This document shows positions 10,942 through 22,597 of a stretch of 64,000 nt of DNA, piece after piece. The notes under the pieces are model-generated. The model saw only the letters and a program-made list of their open reading frames with translations, made no database searches and was not told the DNA's origin. A program made the position numbers and the translations under genes. The first letter of the stretch is position 1, and the number at the start of each line of letters is the position of its first letter. Source of the stretch: Lentinus brumalis (lineage: Eukaryota; Basidiomycota; Agaricomycetes; Polyporales; Polyporaceae); the NCBI GenBank assembly GCA_001792895.1, contig MARA01000002.1, positions 1,240,001 through 1,304,000 on the forward strand, written 5' to 3'.

Positions 10942-13900
10942 ATGCCTGCTTTCCAGAACCTTGCCGCTTCTAGCTCTAGCAAGCGCAAATCTGACCAGCA
11001 TGACCTGAACACTGCCGATCGGAAGAGGCAGGCCGTCGAGGACGGAGTTTCGACGATGGAGGGCGACCAGTACTGGATGGTGCAATGGTGCGTTCATTTG
11101 TTTTCTTATGACTTCTGCTGGTGAGTAACTGACTGGCGTTTAGGCGCAACCCGCAATACAAGAAGCACAAGACCTGGGACGGAGACGCAGTATTGGTCGT
11201 GAGCGGGAATAGGTGCACTCTCTACGACTCGGACAATAGACAGTGAGTTGCCATAAAGTTCTCTTGAGTCACCTCTCTATATTGGAGCGCATATATTAGG
11301 CTCTGCTCTGGCAAGCCGTACGGTATCGAATCAACTCGCAAGCTTGCGGAGGGCGTCGAGTTTGCTCTGGGTAGCCGCGAGATTGAAGTCGACCACCAGC
11401 TATCGCGTACAGACTTCCTGTCTGGGAAATGCTTTGGGAGAGGTGGAGGTCCGGACACCTCCACCGCGACAAACTCACGGCCGAGCGCCGCCAAGCAGTT
11501 CGTCCCGTTGCGGCCGAAGACGCTAAATGGCGGCAGGACCACCGTACATACCACCCCCGCAGCCACAGAGAAGGAGAGAAGTGGTATAAACTTGGAGCCC
11601 GTGAACCTGGTTACGTCGCAGAAGGCTGCGCAGAAGTCACCCGCCCGGGATTCTTACTGGACTGCTAACTGGTGAGTGTTGCGTTGTGTGAGGTCGCCGC
11701 AAGCGTGTCAACACGCATATAGGCGCAAGCCCCAGCAAAAGAAGCATAAGACGTGGGACGGTGATGGATTCATCATACATAACGGAGACAAGCTCACGCT
11801 GCTCTCCGACTCGGGATTGATGTAGGTTTTCCGTCGCTCTACTGCTGGTGTCGCTGACGATGACCTTGTCAGGATGGGGACGAAGAAGTGGGACGGATTG
11901 CCGCTGTACAGCAGCTATAAGACGTTCATCGGACAACGAGAGGTCGAGCTGGATAGTGAGATATCTCGCGCTGAACTCCCGGCCATCGTCGGGAAATCCG
12001 CGGAGCCCCCGCTTGATCCCGAGTATAGCGAACCACTCCCTTCCCAGGCAAGGTCGTCATTTCTCGTAGATGCTGCTCGTGAAAGACGAACATCTCAGGA
12101 AGGCACTGGTAGCTCGAGTCCTTCCGTCACGACCGTCAATTCACCCGCGTCCGCGAAGAAGTTCATACCGCCAGCGTCGTTCTACGGAACTGCAGTCAAG
12201 CCGAAGCCCAAAGGCCCATTGTATGCGTACTTCTGGACTGGCTCTCTGAGCAGGTCGACTAACTTCTCATCATTCAGGCACGCTCCTGACGCCCCAGGGG
12301 CAGTCGTGATGAAAGCACCCACAAAGGATCATCAAGCCAAGTACAACAAGAAGTGGGGTTTCCTGCTAATTGCACGGATCCATGTTCTGACGTGGTGTAG
12401 GAATCTCCCTGTTGTGCCTGTTGTGATAGACCCGGTCATCGCTCGGCATCTTCGCCCTCACCAGAAGGAAGGTGAGTTGTCGATATATGGTTTTATCCGA
12501 GGTGCATCCGTTGAGGCAGCATCGCAGGTGTCCAATTTTTGTATGAGTGCGTGATGGGCCTGCGCAAGCACGAGGGCCAAGGATGCATCCTCGCAGACGA
12601 GATGTACGCTTGTCTCGCTATATATCAATCACAGGTGCTGACTTCGTGTAGGGGTATGGGCAAGACCTTGCAGGTAGGTAAATATTAGGTTGTCAGATGA
12701 GAGTGACATGAACGCGCGTTATGTCCAGACTATCGCTCTCGTGTGGACCCTACTCAGTGAGTGAGCACACACAACCGCAAGGAAAACTCACTTGACATTT
12801 GGCTCAGAGCAAAATCCATATGCCGGAGCTGGGCCTGTCGTTGGCAAGGTGCTCATAGTCTGTCCTGTAACCCTCGTCAATGTAAGCCTCTTCCTTGTCT
12901 ATGGGACGTTCGTGCGGCTGCTGATTCACATCTGACAGAATTGGAAGAGCGAGTTTCACAAGTGGTATGTTTGACGTCGAGTGACGACATGCACCTTCCA
13001 GTATCTCACCTGCGAACAGGCTAGGAAAGGACCGTGTCGGAGTGTTCACCGGGGACAAAGATAAGAGAGTCATCAAGCAATTTCTGAACTCGTGCGTCTT
13101 CCTCTGCATACGATGTCGCGCCCCGCTAAACCACCTGCAGTAAGATACATCAAGTATTAGTAATCGGATACGAAAGATTGCGCACTGTTATGTAGGTCGT
13201 CGTCCCCTTATATCTGTAGACGTCGGGAGAGCTGACACCGCACAAATTCAGTGAGGATCTAGCGTACTGCCAGTGAGTACCGCGCAGCTTGTACCACCCT
13301 TCCGCTCACACTGGTACCAGACCACCAATTGGCCTAATTGTATGCGACGAAGGTGGGTGTCACCGCTTGCAATCGATATACTCATCCCAAATTTCGAACT
13401 CTATCATATCATAGGACACCGACTGAAATCGGCTAATAACAAGACTTCGACCATGTTCGAGGCGTTGAGGACCCCCCGACGTGTCATTCTGTCTGGAACG
13501 CCGATACAGAACGAGTTGAGCGAGTTCCACGCGATGGTGAGTATGATTGCTGTCCCTGCTACACATCACTCACTTTGTAATAGGCGGACTTCTGCAACCC
13601 TGGACTCCTTGATGATTACAGCACCTTCAAGCGAGTTTACGAAACACCTATTCTGAAGAGTCGTGCCCCTGGGCGTAGTGCGAAGGACGCTGAGGTTGGG
13701 GAAGCTCGTTCAGCGCAGGTGCGGTCATTGACAAAGCTTCTCGATGGCAGTTGCCTGATCCTTCCATCCCTTAGCTTACGAGTATCGCCAAGAGCTTCGT
13801 CCTGCGAAGGGAGGCGACAATGATGAAGAAATATCTCCCACCGAAGCGTAAGTCCGTGCGTTGCGCCATAATGCTCTATATGTCTGAACAACACTTGCAG

Positions 13901-15837
13901 ATGAATATGTCGTATTCATCACCCCGACTAAGCTGCAGCTTGCTATCTTTGAGAAGATCCTCTCACATGGCAAGCTCGACAGCCTTGTCAGGAACTCGAC
14001 AGCCGAGTCTCTTGCCCTCATCAATATGCTCACGAAGATCAGCAATAGCCCCATACTCCTCAAAGCTACTGCTGATCAGGCGAGGATCAAGGCGCAGCAG
14101 AGCGGCGATACCGTGAAGCGTGATGCCATTGAGGAAGCACTCACTTTGCTGCCGGAGCGAGCCCAAGTTGAAGACGTAACGCTGAGTGGTAAGCTGGGAG
14201 AGTCATTGTCGTTGCCTAAGATGCTAACTCTGTTGTGCAGGGAAGCTCTCTGCCTTGGCTCGTTTACTGCGAGCATTGCAGAAGGTGCGCTCCGTCCTTT
14301 CCGTCCACTGGTGGCGCATCTAACGAGGCGCTCAATAGCACACCGAGGAGAAGTGTATCATAGTGTCTCACTACACCTCAACGTTGAATATCATAGAAGC
14401 CTACTGCAAGAAGAAGTCATACACGTATCACCGTCTAGATGGGTACGTGTCAGAGATAACACCGTCAGAGCGCTGCTCACTCACCGTTTGCAGGAGCACT
14501 CCTGCACCGAAACGACAAGAATACGTCAACGACTTCAATAGATCTTCGCAGGCAAAGCGCTGTACGTTGTACCGTCATCCAGGATGTCATCAGACTAACG
14601 CGACGTAGTTGTCTTCCTACTGAGCTCCAAAGCTGGGGGTGTCGGACTCAACCTCATCGGTGCCTCTCGTCTTTGCCTGATCGACTCAGACTGGAATCCA
14701 AGGTGAGGATGAAGCCATATGAAGTCAAGAACAAGGCTCATTTCTGCATGACAGCCATGACCTGCAGTCGATGGCGCGTATTCATCGGTCAGTGGGTTAT
14801 GTGGCGTATGCGGAGTCTCATTCCTGACCGCGTGCCGCCATGATAGAGATGGGCAGAAGCGTCCTGTGTATATTTACCGCTTCTTGACGACCGGGACGAT
14901 AGATGGTATGTTGAACGGAAGCCCTTGGAAACCTCTAATGAAGCACATATGTCACAGAGAAGATATACCAACGTCAAGTTACCAAGCTGGGCTTGAGCGA
15001 CTGTGAGTCATTCGGTTTAGCGGATTTTCGCGACGATGACTGATGTGTCCTGCCTTCAGCATTGATGGGCACTGTGCGTGTGCTGTCTTCGCGAAGCGGA
15101 TGGGAATCTGATCGTAGACTTGTTTTAGGGATCCTCGGACTCGAAGTCGGACTCGTTCACGCGTAAAGATGTGAGTTATCTGATAGACTTCGGTCGACCT
15201 GTTCGCTGAACAGATACGAAGCTCCTTGATATATTCTCGGTGCACCCTCACACGGCCTGCAATACGCATGATCTCCTCGAGTGTCCATGTGAGGCGTCCG
15301 CCACGGACCGTCCACCAAGCAGGATCGGACGAGAAGAGCTTGAAAAGATGATGGAAGACGAGTCGTCCAGTGATGAAGACGATGAGGACCCCTTGAAAGG
15401 CTTTATGGCGGCTTCCCAAGTCAAAGCGAAGGATATCGACAAGGTTGACAAAGCGGTGAGTACAGCTTTCCACGCGATCACCAACAAACGACTCACAACA
15501 TCATTCCTGCTTGCAGTACCTAAAGCAGAAGCGCGCCCAGCTCGCAGCCCTCGGGGAATGGACCCACATCAACTGCCTGCAAGCAGGAGCAGTGGATCGC
15601 GTCGACGACGACATGCTCACGCACCTTATCTACTCCCCTGAAAAGGACACAGAGGAACCCACGAGTGCTCCGCAGAGCTTGTCAGCGAAGCTCCTTGACG
15701 CTGCAGACAGGATCATGTCGGAAGAGCAGTCCTTCGCGCGGGACATCGTTCCAGGTGGCTCAATATCGTTCCTCTTCGAGCGTAGCACAAAGTCTTCAAT
15801 GGACGACGGTGATGCTGAGGAGGAAGAGGCATCGTAG
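10942..15837 (+). CDS. rdh54: Rdh54/Rad54B-type Swi2/Snf2 recombination translocase
   Basis: DNA-dependent ATPase that acts with Rad51/Dmc1 in homologous recombination, in the nucleus. Thirty-one exons sum in frame to 1100 residues: 10942-11087, 11144-11242, 11300-11671, 11723-11821, 11873-12220, 12278-12352, 12401-12471, 12528-12603, 12652-12673, 12729-12756, 12808-12881, 12939-12964, 13020-13091, 13141-13186, 13232-13272, 13321-13352, 13415-13536, 13584-13718, 13775-13847, 13901-14188, 14241-14284, 14339-14442, 14494-14561, 14609-14702, 14755-14787, 14847-14905, 14958-15002, 15060-15073, 15129-15162, 15214-15455, 15517-15837. Two KKHKTWDGD elements lie in the N-terminus. Helicase motifs: [50 protein letters not shown]. 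The C-terminal [10 protein letters not shown] is the Cys motif typical of Rad54B/Rdh54. The junction at 13186/13232 is the least certain. Confidence 0.9.
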
Positions 15838-16385
15838 ACCTTGATGACCGTGTTTCGTCGACATCTTGTAACCATTGCTGTATCATAGAATACCATCCGT
15901 CTTTGCCCTGGTCACTACCGAGTATTGACATGGGGGTGCACATATCCTACTTATGTAACCCCATTACATTTGAGCGAATGTTCAGACTTACAATTATGCA
16001 CTGTCGGGGCGTTGGTGTTCTCTGCAAACACCGGCAGTAAGTAGGAAATGGTTGCTCGCACCAGATCCAATGCAAGTGGGAAGCTACGACCGGCCCGGAG
16101 GTGTACCCCAGGCGCAAATCGCTCAGAGATGCGGGGGAGTGCGAATCAACGAGGGTTTGGTAGGACAACTTGGCTCTGATAGGACACGACATCCTCCGAG
16201 AAACGGGAGTGGTCTGGGTCACGTCCGAAGTCACGCCCATCAGCTTCGTCCTGAATGAGTATCAACCGCTGTTTCCAACACTGACATAGCACACAAATGT
16301 ACACATCCCATCCTGTTTAAAGTAAGTATGTTATGTCGGCGATCAACCATGGATTGTCGCTATGTTGGCTTTCTTTGGCCCACCC
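15838..16385. other. Intergenic between convergent gene ends
   Basis: 548 bases between the stop codons of rdh54 (+) and the first PUB gene (-). It presumably holds both 3' UTRs and terminators. I see no supported gene. Confidence 0.6.
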
Positions 16386-17237
16386 TTACGAGCAGGAATT
16401 CCTTCTTCTGGAGGCAGATGATGTTCCCTCTGTAGCCGTGCGCTGACAGATTGGCGGTCGTCGAGGAATTGGTCGTGGAGCTGCACAAGACATGTGAGAT
16501 GGTCGCTCGTTCGACAAATCTGGAGGCCGAACCTTCTGCTTGTATGCTTCCAGCTCTATCTTCTCTCGCTCTCGTCGACTTTCTTCCTCTTCCTGCTTCT
16601 TAATTTCCCGTTCGAGTATTTCTTCCATGATCGACGAGCCAACACGTAGCTCGTTGTACCTCTTGCCGGTGAAGACGACGTAACTCTCGAAGTTTTCCGC
16701 CTATTGCCCGTCCGATGAAGCAGTGGAATGCCATCTACACGACACAACGGTACCTTGATATGGAAACCGAGCTGCGGAAGCATCAGCAAGTTGGGCGCAT
16801 GGTACATATAGGCGCAGTCCGTTAAAATGGGCACTGACATCCATGACTAATTCCATAATGCCTTTCGGCTCCACGATCTTGCTCTTGATGTGATCGTTGT
16901 TGATCTTGAAGCGACGGTACTTCTCCTCTTCAGGATGGGCAAGAATATTGCGGGTGAGGCGCAGCACCGTCTGAAAACCAACTCAGAACTGCGCTGAACT
17001 GAAAGAAGTCCACGCCGGACTCACCTTGAGAGACTCGATCGCCACCTTGGGCGAGTTTCCTTCAAGGATATTACGGTCGATCCTCCGCCGGAAAGCCTGG
17101 CGGAGGTCCCACTCCTCATCGAAGGATTTGTAGAGCGTTTGCGGCTTCTTTCGCAAAGACATCACGCGCATTTGCGCGGCGAGTTCGACGGCAGCTCTGT
17201 CCACCGCTTGGCCCGCGCCAGATCGAATAACAGACAT
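16386..17237 (-). CDS. PUB-domain protein, copy 1
   Basis: Contains a PUB (PUG) domain, a fold that in PNGase and UBXN6 binds the C-terminus of the AAA ATPase p97/Cdc48. Four exons: 17025-17237, 16839-16970, 16754-16771 (18 nt), 16386-16700; total 225 residues. The domain spans roughly residues 65-150, with LRLTRNILAHPEEEKYRRF and IVEPKGIMELVMDLGF followed by AENFESYVV. A charged coiled coil (EILEREIKKQEEEESRRERE) comes next, with a short basic tail. Exon architecture and sequence mirror the neighbouring gene at 17641-18672, so the pair arose by tandem duplication. This copy lacks the neighbour's acidic C-terminus. A further 3' exon replacing the present end cannot be ruled out. Confidence 0.75.
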
Positions 17238-17640
17238 ATGTATCAGTCAGAAAGAATGGGAGCTCGACGAGGCTGCAGATCGAGGATGCACGAGACGTAA
17301 AGACATTGAAGCTTACGACGTGGGGAGGTGCTCTCTTATACCCTCAGACCTCGTGGAACCGTGCTGCAGAAGCAGCTGCTGCTTCGAATCATACATGTGT
17401 GGTCGTGGGTGGGACAGTCACTGCGGTAGCCTCAGTGTGAGCATCCTCCAATACATAAACGTACAAAGATCGCACCTGATTGGGCCAAGAGAGTACTGCA
17501 GCACGCCGAATTGATAACGTCTAGCATCTTGCTGCGGTAGGCAAGGAACGATCGTACATTGGCGGATAGTGCACACATAAAGCTACAGAAACATCTGGAT
17601 GAGAAGTACAGTCCATGCAGACCTTGACGGGCAGATCCAT
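17238..17640. other. Intergenic between the PUB paralogues
   Basis: 403 bases between the start of copy 1 and the stop of copy 2, both on the minus strand. It should contain the promoter of copy 1 and the terminator of copy 2. No ORF is supported. Confidence 0.55.
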
Positions 17641-18672
17641 CTATTCGTCATCGTCATCATCATCGCGGGCGGCAGCATCCTCTTCGTCCGACCCTTCGTC
17701 GACGTCAATGACATCGCCGGAAAGCGTGTGCCCAGAACCTGGCATGCGTCTAGGACGGTAGTCCGCAATTTCAGGTTCAGGCGACATGCCTCCTGCGGCA
17801 CGTTTCGCTGCCGCCGCCTCGCGTGCCACTCGTTCTCGTTCGTCAATAATGGCCCGGCCTTTCCTGTCATCATAAAAAGCTTGCTTGACCTGGGACGCAA
17901 TATGAGCAGCATGCGGAGCAAGTCATCGTCGAACAATACCTTGGCCTTTGCAGCGTCTTGTGCCGCCTTCTCTTCCTCCTTCCTGCGCTGCGCCCGCTCC
18001 TCCTTGACGACCTCGCGTTCAAGGGCTTCCTTGATAATCGCAGCTCCGATCTGGAGGTCGTTCATATGACGCTTGTTCCATATGTAGAAGGGCTGGAAGT
18101 TGTCAACCTAGACGCCACACGCCGTCGGTGAGGACAGGTTCGCCTCCTCTCAGTGAAAGACCCGCGCACCTCTGGACGGAAACCAAGCTACACACGTACA
18201 TCGCTTGAGGTTTGATAGCCACAGACCATGAGAAATAGGACGTACCGCGACTGCGTACTCGAGCGTTCCCCTTGGCTCGACTAACGTCCGCTGGATCGTC
18301 GGATTCGTCGGCTTAAATTTCTGGTACTTCGCCTCGTCGGGGTGCGCAATGATATTCTCGGCAAGCTTCAATAGCGTCTATGCAACACACCACGCATGTT
18401 ATTCCAGCCGTATGTGAGACGAGGACATGAACTGGCTGTACTTGGAGAGACTCCAGGGCCAGCTTCCGGGGGTTTGGGCGCAGGATACCCGGGTCTATCA
18501 TTCTTCTGAATTCCTGCCGCTTTTCATGATTCCCGTCAAAGCTGGGGGTGGTCACCGCTGCCGCGGCCTTCTCCCGCTCAGCCTCAAGTCTGCGCTCGAT
18601 GGCTGCCGCCACAGCATCGTGGTCGGGACGAGCAGCTTGAGGTGCTCCAAGGCCAGTGGTTTCAGAATCCAT
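17641..18672 (-). CDS. PUB-domain protein, copy 2, with acidic tail
   Basis: Probable adaptor of the Cdc48/p97 ubiquitin-proteasome system, inferred from the PUB domain. Five exons: 18442-18672, 18246-18377, 18170-18187 (18 nt), 17940-18107, 17641-17889; total 265 residues in frame. The domain covers about residues 75-160: LLKLAENIIAHPDEAKYQKF, TLVEPRGTLEYAVALGF, VDNFQPFYIW. It is followed by a long charged coiled coil (KEERAQRRKEEEKAAQDAAK) and a C-terminus ending in a run of Asp. The second exon (132 nt) and the 18-nt microexon match copy 1 in length and phase. No UBA, UBX or transglutaminase region is present, so it is not PNGase or UBXN6 as such. Confidence 0.82.
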
Positions 18673-18988
18673 TGTCTTCCAGCAGACGGGTGGTCAAGCA
18701 GCAGAGGGTATATCAGGCGGGAGCAGGAGCAGAAGGAGGTACTGTAGTAGTACTAGTACTGTGAACTGCACAAAGTACAGGGGCACTCAGCCACAACTGT
18801 GCCCACGACGGAGCCGCGGGCGCCTGCGCCGTGTACAGCCTTCCTGAGAGAGCTCCGAAGTGGCTCAGGCATAGTCAAATCCCTTCCTTCACGCTCAATA
18901 AGGTGAGAACAGAGAGTAAGTATCGGATGGCAGACTGTAAAGTATTAAGATAGCAGAAAGATGTGAAGCAAGCAGATGCTAAGCGGGG
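18673..18988. other. Intergenic
   Basis: 316 bases between the PUB copy 2 start and the lipase gene stop, both minus strand. It holds a short GTAGTACTAGTACTG inverted-repeat-like stretch near 18742-18758. No gene seen. Confidence 0.5.
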
Positions 18989-21900
18989 TTAGCTGTCCAG
19001 ATCGACCTCGGGCTGTCCGTCGTCGTCGTCCGACAACTCTCTCCCAAGCTCCGTGTGCAACTCATACGCCGATGGGTACCGAGTGCTGCTCCGTCGTTTC
19101 GAGAGAATCGAAAGGTCATCATCATCCGAGGAGCTGTCTTCTGACCACGTCTGCTCAGGCTCGAGCTCCCTCTCCGAAGCCGACATGGGAGCTGGCCTCC
19201 GGAACGAGTTGAACGCCGCCCGCAAGGAAGTCCTGCTGAGCCTCTTGAATAGATTTCCGTTGACGTTATGCGTAGGTGGGTTCGTGTGGCGTCCTGAGTG
19301 GCGGTCAGTCTCGCTGCCTGAAGGTGGTGGTGGTGGGTCTGGAGTAGCACCTCCGAAGTCACCGTCAAAGGATCCGTCTCGGTGGTACGATGCACGACGA
19401 CTGTGTCGACGGCGTGGTTGTGACCGAGTAGAACCGGACTCATGGATGCTCTGCAGAGAGCTCGACTCGTGCGGGGGAGATGCCCGACCGTCGCTGTCGC
19501 CGTCGCCGTTGATCATCAGAGCCTCCGCGTCCGTGTCCATGGGTAGGGGCTCCTCTGAATGTGCGAGCGATATGGGAGGGGCTATTGTAGGGAGCTTCGT
19601 GCCTGTGTTCGGCGGAGGTACCGGTTGTTGGGGCTGCGACTCAATCTTGGTCGCAACCCGTTCGCTCACACGACTGTGTAGCGCTCTTCGAACGCTCTGC
19701 CTGCCGAGGAATATCTGCTTCTCAAGGCGTGATCGGTTCTCGATCATGTGGAGCTGCACAATGGACAAGATCAGAACGAAACATACGCCAGCTGAAAAGG
19801 GCGAGTACCTTCGGCCAGGTAACAAGCTGTCCTATCCGCATCATTCTCTCCAGTTCCGCAGGGTCAGGGTCGCTCAGTATGTGAAGCCAATCCTGTGACG
19901 GTCGTGAGTTCCCGTCTGTCACCAGTTCCCGTTCCACTCACCATGAGTCTTGTGCGGGGCCAGATGCTATACAGCATAGAAACCATCAGCTCTGCCATCG
20001 CATACAAGATACGAGCACGCTCACGTCACCGAGCCTTCAAACCGCTGCAGGAACACGCTAGACCAATCTTGTCCCAGCAATTGAGGCAATAAGTCAATGT
20101 CCCGGATCAACTGCCAGTAAGTCGTCAACAGATCACTCAGATGACAGACATGAACAAGTCGCCACCTTGAAATTCTTCGTGAGCTCAAGTTTCAACCACT
20201 GCTCCGCTGCTGACAGCAAGAAGTTGCCTCTCCACCCTATATAACAGTCAGACAAGGAACTAAAGTAGCCTTGCTACGACATACCTTTGCCTTTGCTATG
20301 CGCTACAGGTTTTCCGGCGGAACCCTGGGGCGCGAAGAAAAACAAGTGCACGTGGGGGTTGACCTGCGAGACGATGGGATGCGTGACTATGTGAATGATC
20401 GTCAGTGCGACCTCAACCAACTGCTGCAAGCACCCATCGCACCATTGAAGTAGAGATTCAGCGCCTGCACGGGGATATCAACCCTGCGCCACAAGCGTGA
20501 GCGGGGCGCGAAAACACCTCATATCGCGCCGACATACCTGAGCGAACCGTCCTTGAACTTAGTTCCCCAATTCCATGGCACTATGTTGCCGTCCTTGGTC
20601 TTCTGCATCAACGCAACAGGGTTCAGGATACCCGGGACGGCGGCGGAAGCCAGGAGAGCGCTCCAGATGACAGTATCAGGTGCGGTGATATAGTTCAATA
20701 ACTTGGTGGGTCTGTTGTAGTGGGGTTCAGTATGGTCTCGGTCCGACAGAGTATATGGAAGCACGCACGAATGACGCTCCGCAGGGATGACCGAGACGTT
20801 CAAGATGCGCCCGGTCCGCATATACGCCTCTCGGAAAGTCATTGAACCTCTCGTGAAGAAGCACGCCTGCAGTTCTTTATATCAGACCCTTCTCAGGGAT
20901 AACGTGAGACTCAAACACACCTTTCTGGCCCAAGTCGCGCTATCGAAGCGGGCACCAGTGGTCCAGAACCTCTTGAACCAGACCTTGAATGGATCTTCGC
21001 ATGCTGTGATGCGGTTGGCCAGCTCAGGCACGAGGAGTTCCTTGAGCTCAGCGTCGGTCCGAGTGCATATCAATGCTGCGACGAGGCCGCCGGCGGAAGT
21101 ACCCGAGATAACGCGGGGGAGGAGACCTTCGTCGAGCAGCGCCTTCACAACGCCGAAGTGATCTGATATGGAATGGAGCAGTACAAGGTTAGTCCCGTAT
21201 GTAGTGAATATATCCACCAAAGTCATCACACGTACAGTAACCGAACGATGCGCCACCAGACAGACATAACGCGGATGTTCCGAGATTGGTGTTGGCACTC
21301 TTGAAGAATCTCTTCTTCTCTTCATTGGATATTTCTGGGGTCTCGCGGATGTATTGGAGCGCATTCTCCACCTCGTCGATGTATGCTGCAAAGAGACATC
21401 CATCAGTATCCAAGCTGGCACAAGTGTGTACTCGGACGTACATTCTATCAGTATTTTTGTCCCGTAGTATGTCTGCAATACTTGTCAGCGCCATGTCATA
21501 TGGTACGTCCAGACGTACTGACCTCACTGTATAGCCTGTTCAAGAGATAGTAGTAATACTGTGCTTGCGACAAAAGGCATCTCAACACCTACCTCGCTGA
21601 TTCAACTCCGGCGAAGTTCGTCCGAATGCATGTCTCAAGCACGCCCAGAACCCCACGAGCGTCATTCCTCTCCCGGAACGTCTTCAACGACCTCCGAACC
21701 TGGGTACACACTAGGTGAACTTCGTGCTACACGAGTCAGGATGCAGCGCACCTTCCGGACAAGCTTCCAGTCATAGTACATGTCCTCATCAATGAGCTTC
21801 CAGTCGTCGAAATGCATGTATTCATCCAGTGCCAGTGCGGCGTCTTTCCATTCCTGTTAGGACCGGTGTAAGCCTGCGGAAGTCCACGTCAGACGCAAGC

Positions 21901-22597
21901 GCACCTGATACGTCCGCGCATTCCGCAGTCTCTTGCGTAGTATGCCTCTGCGACCGCGCCCTTCAGTGGATCGTCAGCAAGGTTGACATAGGCGTTAACG
22001 GAGAGAGCACATACACGCAGAAATCCACTCCTTCGCGTTCACTAATTGGCGGATCATGATGTACATGCCAAATTGTACGGCAATGAATAAAAATATTAGG
22101 CCCTGGAGACGGTTGAGATAGATGAACGATATAACGTTGAAGACGACATACCAGCAGCGGCCATCGTAGGATGAGATAGAGCCACTCGCGACCCTTGTGT
22201 GCAGGTCGTGGTGGACGTTTCCGTCTTGCACGGTGGATCGATATACATGCCATGGTGACGAGATCGGCAGTACTCACCTCTTAACCTTCAGATTCACAGG
22301 CGCAAAGTCCGACAGCGCAGACACCTTCCGTACACGTTGGCCATATGGTGGAACGGCATGTTGGGGGCCAAAGACCGGACTGTTCGGCACCTCAGTGTTG
22401 AAGTCGCTCAGCATAGCGTTGTCGTCCGACTTGAGGGCCTCCTCAAATTGCTGTAAATGCCTGCATGTCTTGTCCGCATCCGTCTGCTCCGTCTATGATT
22501 TATGTACTCACCGTTCGTCCACATAGTCGGTATCAAATGGAGGCGGCAGCCTGCCAGTCTGCGGTGTCTCTGCGCGGCTTCTGGAGTGTTGTGGCAT
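18989..22597 (-). CDS. Patatin-like triacylglycerol lipase, Tgl3/4/5 family
   Basis: Lipid-droplet lipase or lysophospholipid acyltransferase type with a Ser-Asp dyad. Twenty exons sum in frame to 858 residues: 22512-22597, 22278-22460, 22152-22224, 22015-22102, 21905-21960, 21752-21853, 21593-21699, 21523-21535, 21442-21472, 21236-21385, 20921-21162, 20769-20866, 20538-20711, 20443-20483, 20285-20386, 20166-20236, 20025-20110, 19942-19966, 19809-19892, 18989-19753. A hydrophobic segment precedes the patatin domain (GLIFLFIAVQFGMYIM). The patatin domain has the oxyanion loop SGGASFGYYHFG, nucleophile GTSAGG and Asp in KDGSLR. The C-terminal 250 residues are disordered and acidic. The 13-nt exon at 21523-21535 is strikingly small. 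Whether it is closer to Tgl3, Tgl4 or Tgl5 cannot be told here. Confidence 0.9.
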
